From assembly GCF_050947335.1 (NCBI RefSeq), contig NC_134983.1, positions 558,001 through 622,000 of the forward strand: 64,000 nucleotides of DNA, in the 5' to 3' direction. The notes below the pieces were generated by a model, which was not told the DNA's origin, ran no database searches, and was given only the letters and a program-made list of their open reading frames with translations. Within the stretch, counting starts at the first letter, position 1; every line of letters starts with the position of its first letter. Shown here in pieces: positions 62,601 through 64,000 of this stretch. A program made the position numbers and the translations under genes. The DNA comes from Megachile rotundata (taxonomy: Eukaryota > Arthropoda > Insecta > Hymenoptera > Megachilidae).

Positions 62601-64000
62601 AATCACAATCACACAATCACAATCACACAATCACAATCACACTATCACACAGTCCCACAATCACACAATCACTCAGTCACACAATCACACAATCACAATC
62701 GCACAATCACAATTAAACAATCACACAATCACACAATCACACAATCACACAATCACACAATCACACAATCACACAATCACAATCACACAGTCACACAATC
62801 TCAATCACGCAATCACACAATCACGATCACACAATCACACAATCACACAATCACACAATCACACAATCACACAATCACACAATCACACAATCACACAATC
62901 ACACAATCACACAATCACACAATCACACAATCACACAATCACACAATTACACAATCACACAATCACACAAGCACACAATCACTCAATCACACAATCACAC
63001 AATCACACAATCACACTATCACACAATCACACAATCACACAATCACACAATCACACAACCACACAATCACTCAGTCACACAATCACACAATCACACAATC
63101 ACACAATCACACAATCAGACAATCACACAATCACACAATCACACAATCACACAGTCACACAGTCACACAATCACACAACCACACAATCACACAATCACAC
63201 AATCACACAATCACGCACTCACACAATCACACAGACACAATGACACAATCACAATCACACAATCACAATCACACAATCACAATCACACAATCACAATCAC
63301 ACAATCACACAATCACACAAACATACAATCACACAATCACACAATCACACAATCACACAATCACACAATCACACAATCACACAATCACACAATCACACAA
63401 TCACACAATCACACAATCACAATCACACAATCACAATCACACAATCACACAATCACACAATCACAATCACGCAATCACACAATCACGATTACACAATCAC
63501 AATCACACGATCACAATCACACAATCACACAGTCACACAATCGCACAGACACACAATCACACAATCACAATCACGCAATCACACAATCACGATGACACAA
63601 TCGCGATCACACAATCACGATCACACAATCACGGTCACACAATCACGGTCACACAATCACACAATCACACAATCACACAATCACACAATCACACAATCAC
63701 ACAATCACACAATCACACAATCACACAATCACACAATCACACAATCACACAATCACATAATCACACAATCACACAATCACACAATCACACAATCACACAA
63801 TCACAAAATCACACAATCACACAATCACAATCACACAATCACAATCACACAATCACAATCACGCAATCACACAATCACGATTACACAATCACAATCACAC
63901 GATCACAATCACACAATCACACAGTCACACAGTCACACAATCACACAGTCACACAATCACACAATCACAATCACGCAATCACACAATCACGATGACACAA
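59630..64000. repeat. Higher-order unit U7 (4,371 bp seen, cut by window end)
   Basis: Modules 59,630-61,607 (1,978 bp), 61,608-63,591 (1,984 bp) and the first 409 bp of module 3. Private variant: TACAATCACTGTC at about 60,349, where the others have ACGGTC. From about 61,870 to 64,000 it agrees with 55,930-58,060 at a constant offset of 5,940 bp with no difference seen in line-by-line comparison. The second landmark of the pair (63,992) sits at the very edge. Confidence 0.88.
61515..61610. repeat. 96-bp GATC sub-array with ACAAGATC variant
   Basis: Copy in U7; shares the ACAAGATC first octamer with U6. Ends in ACACGATG, creating ATG at 61,608. Confidence 0.9.

Larger units (their letters stand above)
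1..64000. repeat. Satellite array of 8-bp monomer ACACAATC with 6-bp variants
   Basis: Every stretch of the window can be parsed into octamers ACACAATC and hexamers ACAATC, ACGATC or ACGGTC, plus single-base variants of these. No unique sequence interrupts it. The + strand consensus is 50% A, 37.5% C, 12.5% T and no G; G occurs only in variant monomers. The hexamer equals the octamer minus one AC, so slippage within the AC tract is the simplest origin. The array has at least three levels of order: monomer, sub-arrays of one variant (about 50-230 bp), and higher-order units of about 0.56, 2.7, 5.9 and 9-10 kb. It continues past both window edges. The + strand is open in all frames because 24 bp (three monomers) encode the same octapeptide in each frame; this is not evidence of coding. 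A eukaryotic satellite is the only reading I find reasonable; species unknown. Confidence 0.98.

Noticed and set aside
434..63995. Long + strand open reading frames of 92-1,319 codons as protein genes (His/Asn/Thr/Gln/Ser/Ile-rich repeat protein)
   Set aside because: They are explained by an 8-bp repeat with no stop in any + frame. Starts and stops lie where single mutations make ATG or TAA/TAG/TGA, and frames overlap or abut at these points. Indels of 8 and 14 bp are tolerated. There is no promoter, splice pattern, domain or non-repeat end.
1..64000. Genes on the - strand
   Set aside because: The reverse complement GATTGTGT gives a TGA at each monomer junction; because 8 is not a multiple of 3, all frames are closed every 24 bp.
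1..64000. Telomeric repeat array
   Set aside because: The G/T strand GATTGTGT lacks the G-runs typical of telomere repeats, and kilobase-scale higher-order units with module loss are a satellite feature. A subtelomeric position remains possible but is not shown.
1..64000. CpG deamination as the origin of ACACAATC from ACACGATC
   Set aside because: Deamination should also give the matching TG product (ACATGATC, ATGGTC), which is essentially absent. The one-sided CA state fits GATC as a derived variant spread by amplification better.
1..64000. Tandem-repeat surface protein or histidine-rich protein exon of a parasite
   Set aside because: Coding tandem repeats keep a unit length divisible by three and one frame. 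Here the unit is 8 bp and frames change freely, with no flanking unique coding sequence in 64 kb.
1..64000. Origin of replication, riboswitch, terminator or tRNA
   Set aside because: The strand has almost no self-complementarity apart from GATC tetramers, so stem-loops cannot form, and no known motif was recognised beyond single-mutation CCAAT matches.

Overview
The whole window is one uninterrupted simple-sequence satellite array. I find no gene, RNA gene, mobile element, CRISPR array, or other unique sequence longer than a few bases. The basic unit is the 8-mer ACACAATC on the + strand (GATTGTGT on the other strand). Mixed in are 6-mers (ACAATC, ACGATC, ACGGTC), which look like the same monomer with one AC dinucleotide missing, so the monomer can be written (AC)n-AATC with n = 2 or 1. 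Point variants such as ACACGATC, ACACAGTC, ACGCAATC, ACTCAATC, ACACAACC, ACACAAGC and ACATAATC recur in fixed orders and act as a barcode for larger repeats. A 64 kb array with several levels of repetition suggests a eukaryotic chromosome (heterochromatic, subtelomeric or pericentromeric) from a long-read assembly. The sequence does not allow a species or clade to be named.

Layout. Bases 1 to about 3,600 are a left flank, ending in a tandem duplication of about 0.56 kb (3,044-4,100). From about 3,600 to 23,100 lie two diverged copies of a 9-10 kb higher-order repeat (about 3,598-12,575 and 12,576-23,110). Landmarks in the two copies are offset by 9,002 bp at the left end and 10,570 bp at the right end, because copy 2 has gained segments and copy 1 has lost some. 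From about 23,100 to the end lies a second higher-order family, phased here by a landmark containing the only kind of ACGATGAC...CTGTC monomer pair, at 25,626, 31,304, 35,132, 43,794, 47,750, 53,722 and 59,630. Its full unit is about 5.9 kb (5,972 and 5,908 bp in the two complete copies), built of three modules of about 2 kb each. Other copies are 3.83, 3.96, 5.68 and 8.66 kb, which fits loss or gain of module-sized pieces by unequal exchange. The last two units agree at a constant offset of 5,940 bp for about 2.1 kb, up to the window edge, with no difference seen.

Apparent coding. Long open frames exist on the + strand only (up to 1,319 codons), but they follow from the repeat. Three octamers make 24 bp, so all three frames read the same octapeptide (TQSHNHTI, cyclically permuted) and none contains a stop. 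The - strand has a TGA in every octamer and is closed in all frames. Frames start where a rare mutation makes ATG and end where one makes TAA, TAG or TGA. I call no CDS. The biological interest is in how the array evolves: nested amplification, local homogenization into CpG-containing GATC and GGTC sub-arrays, module loss and duplication, and mosaic ancestry between neighbouring units.
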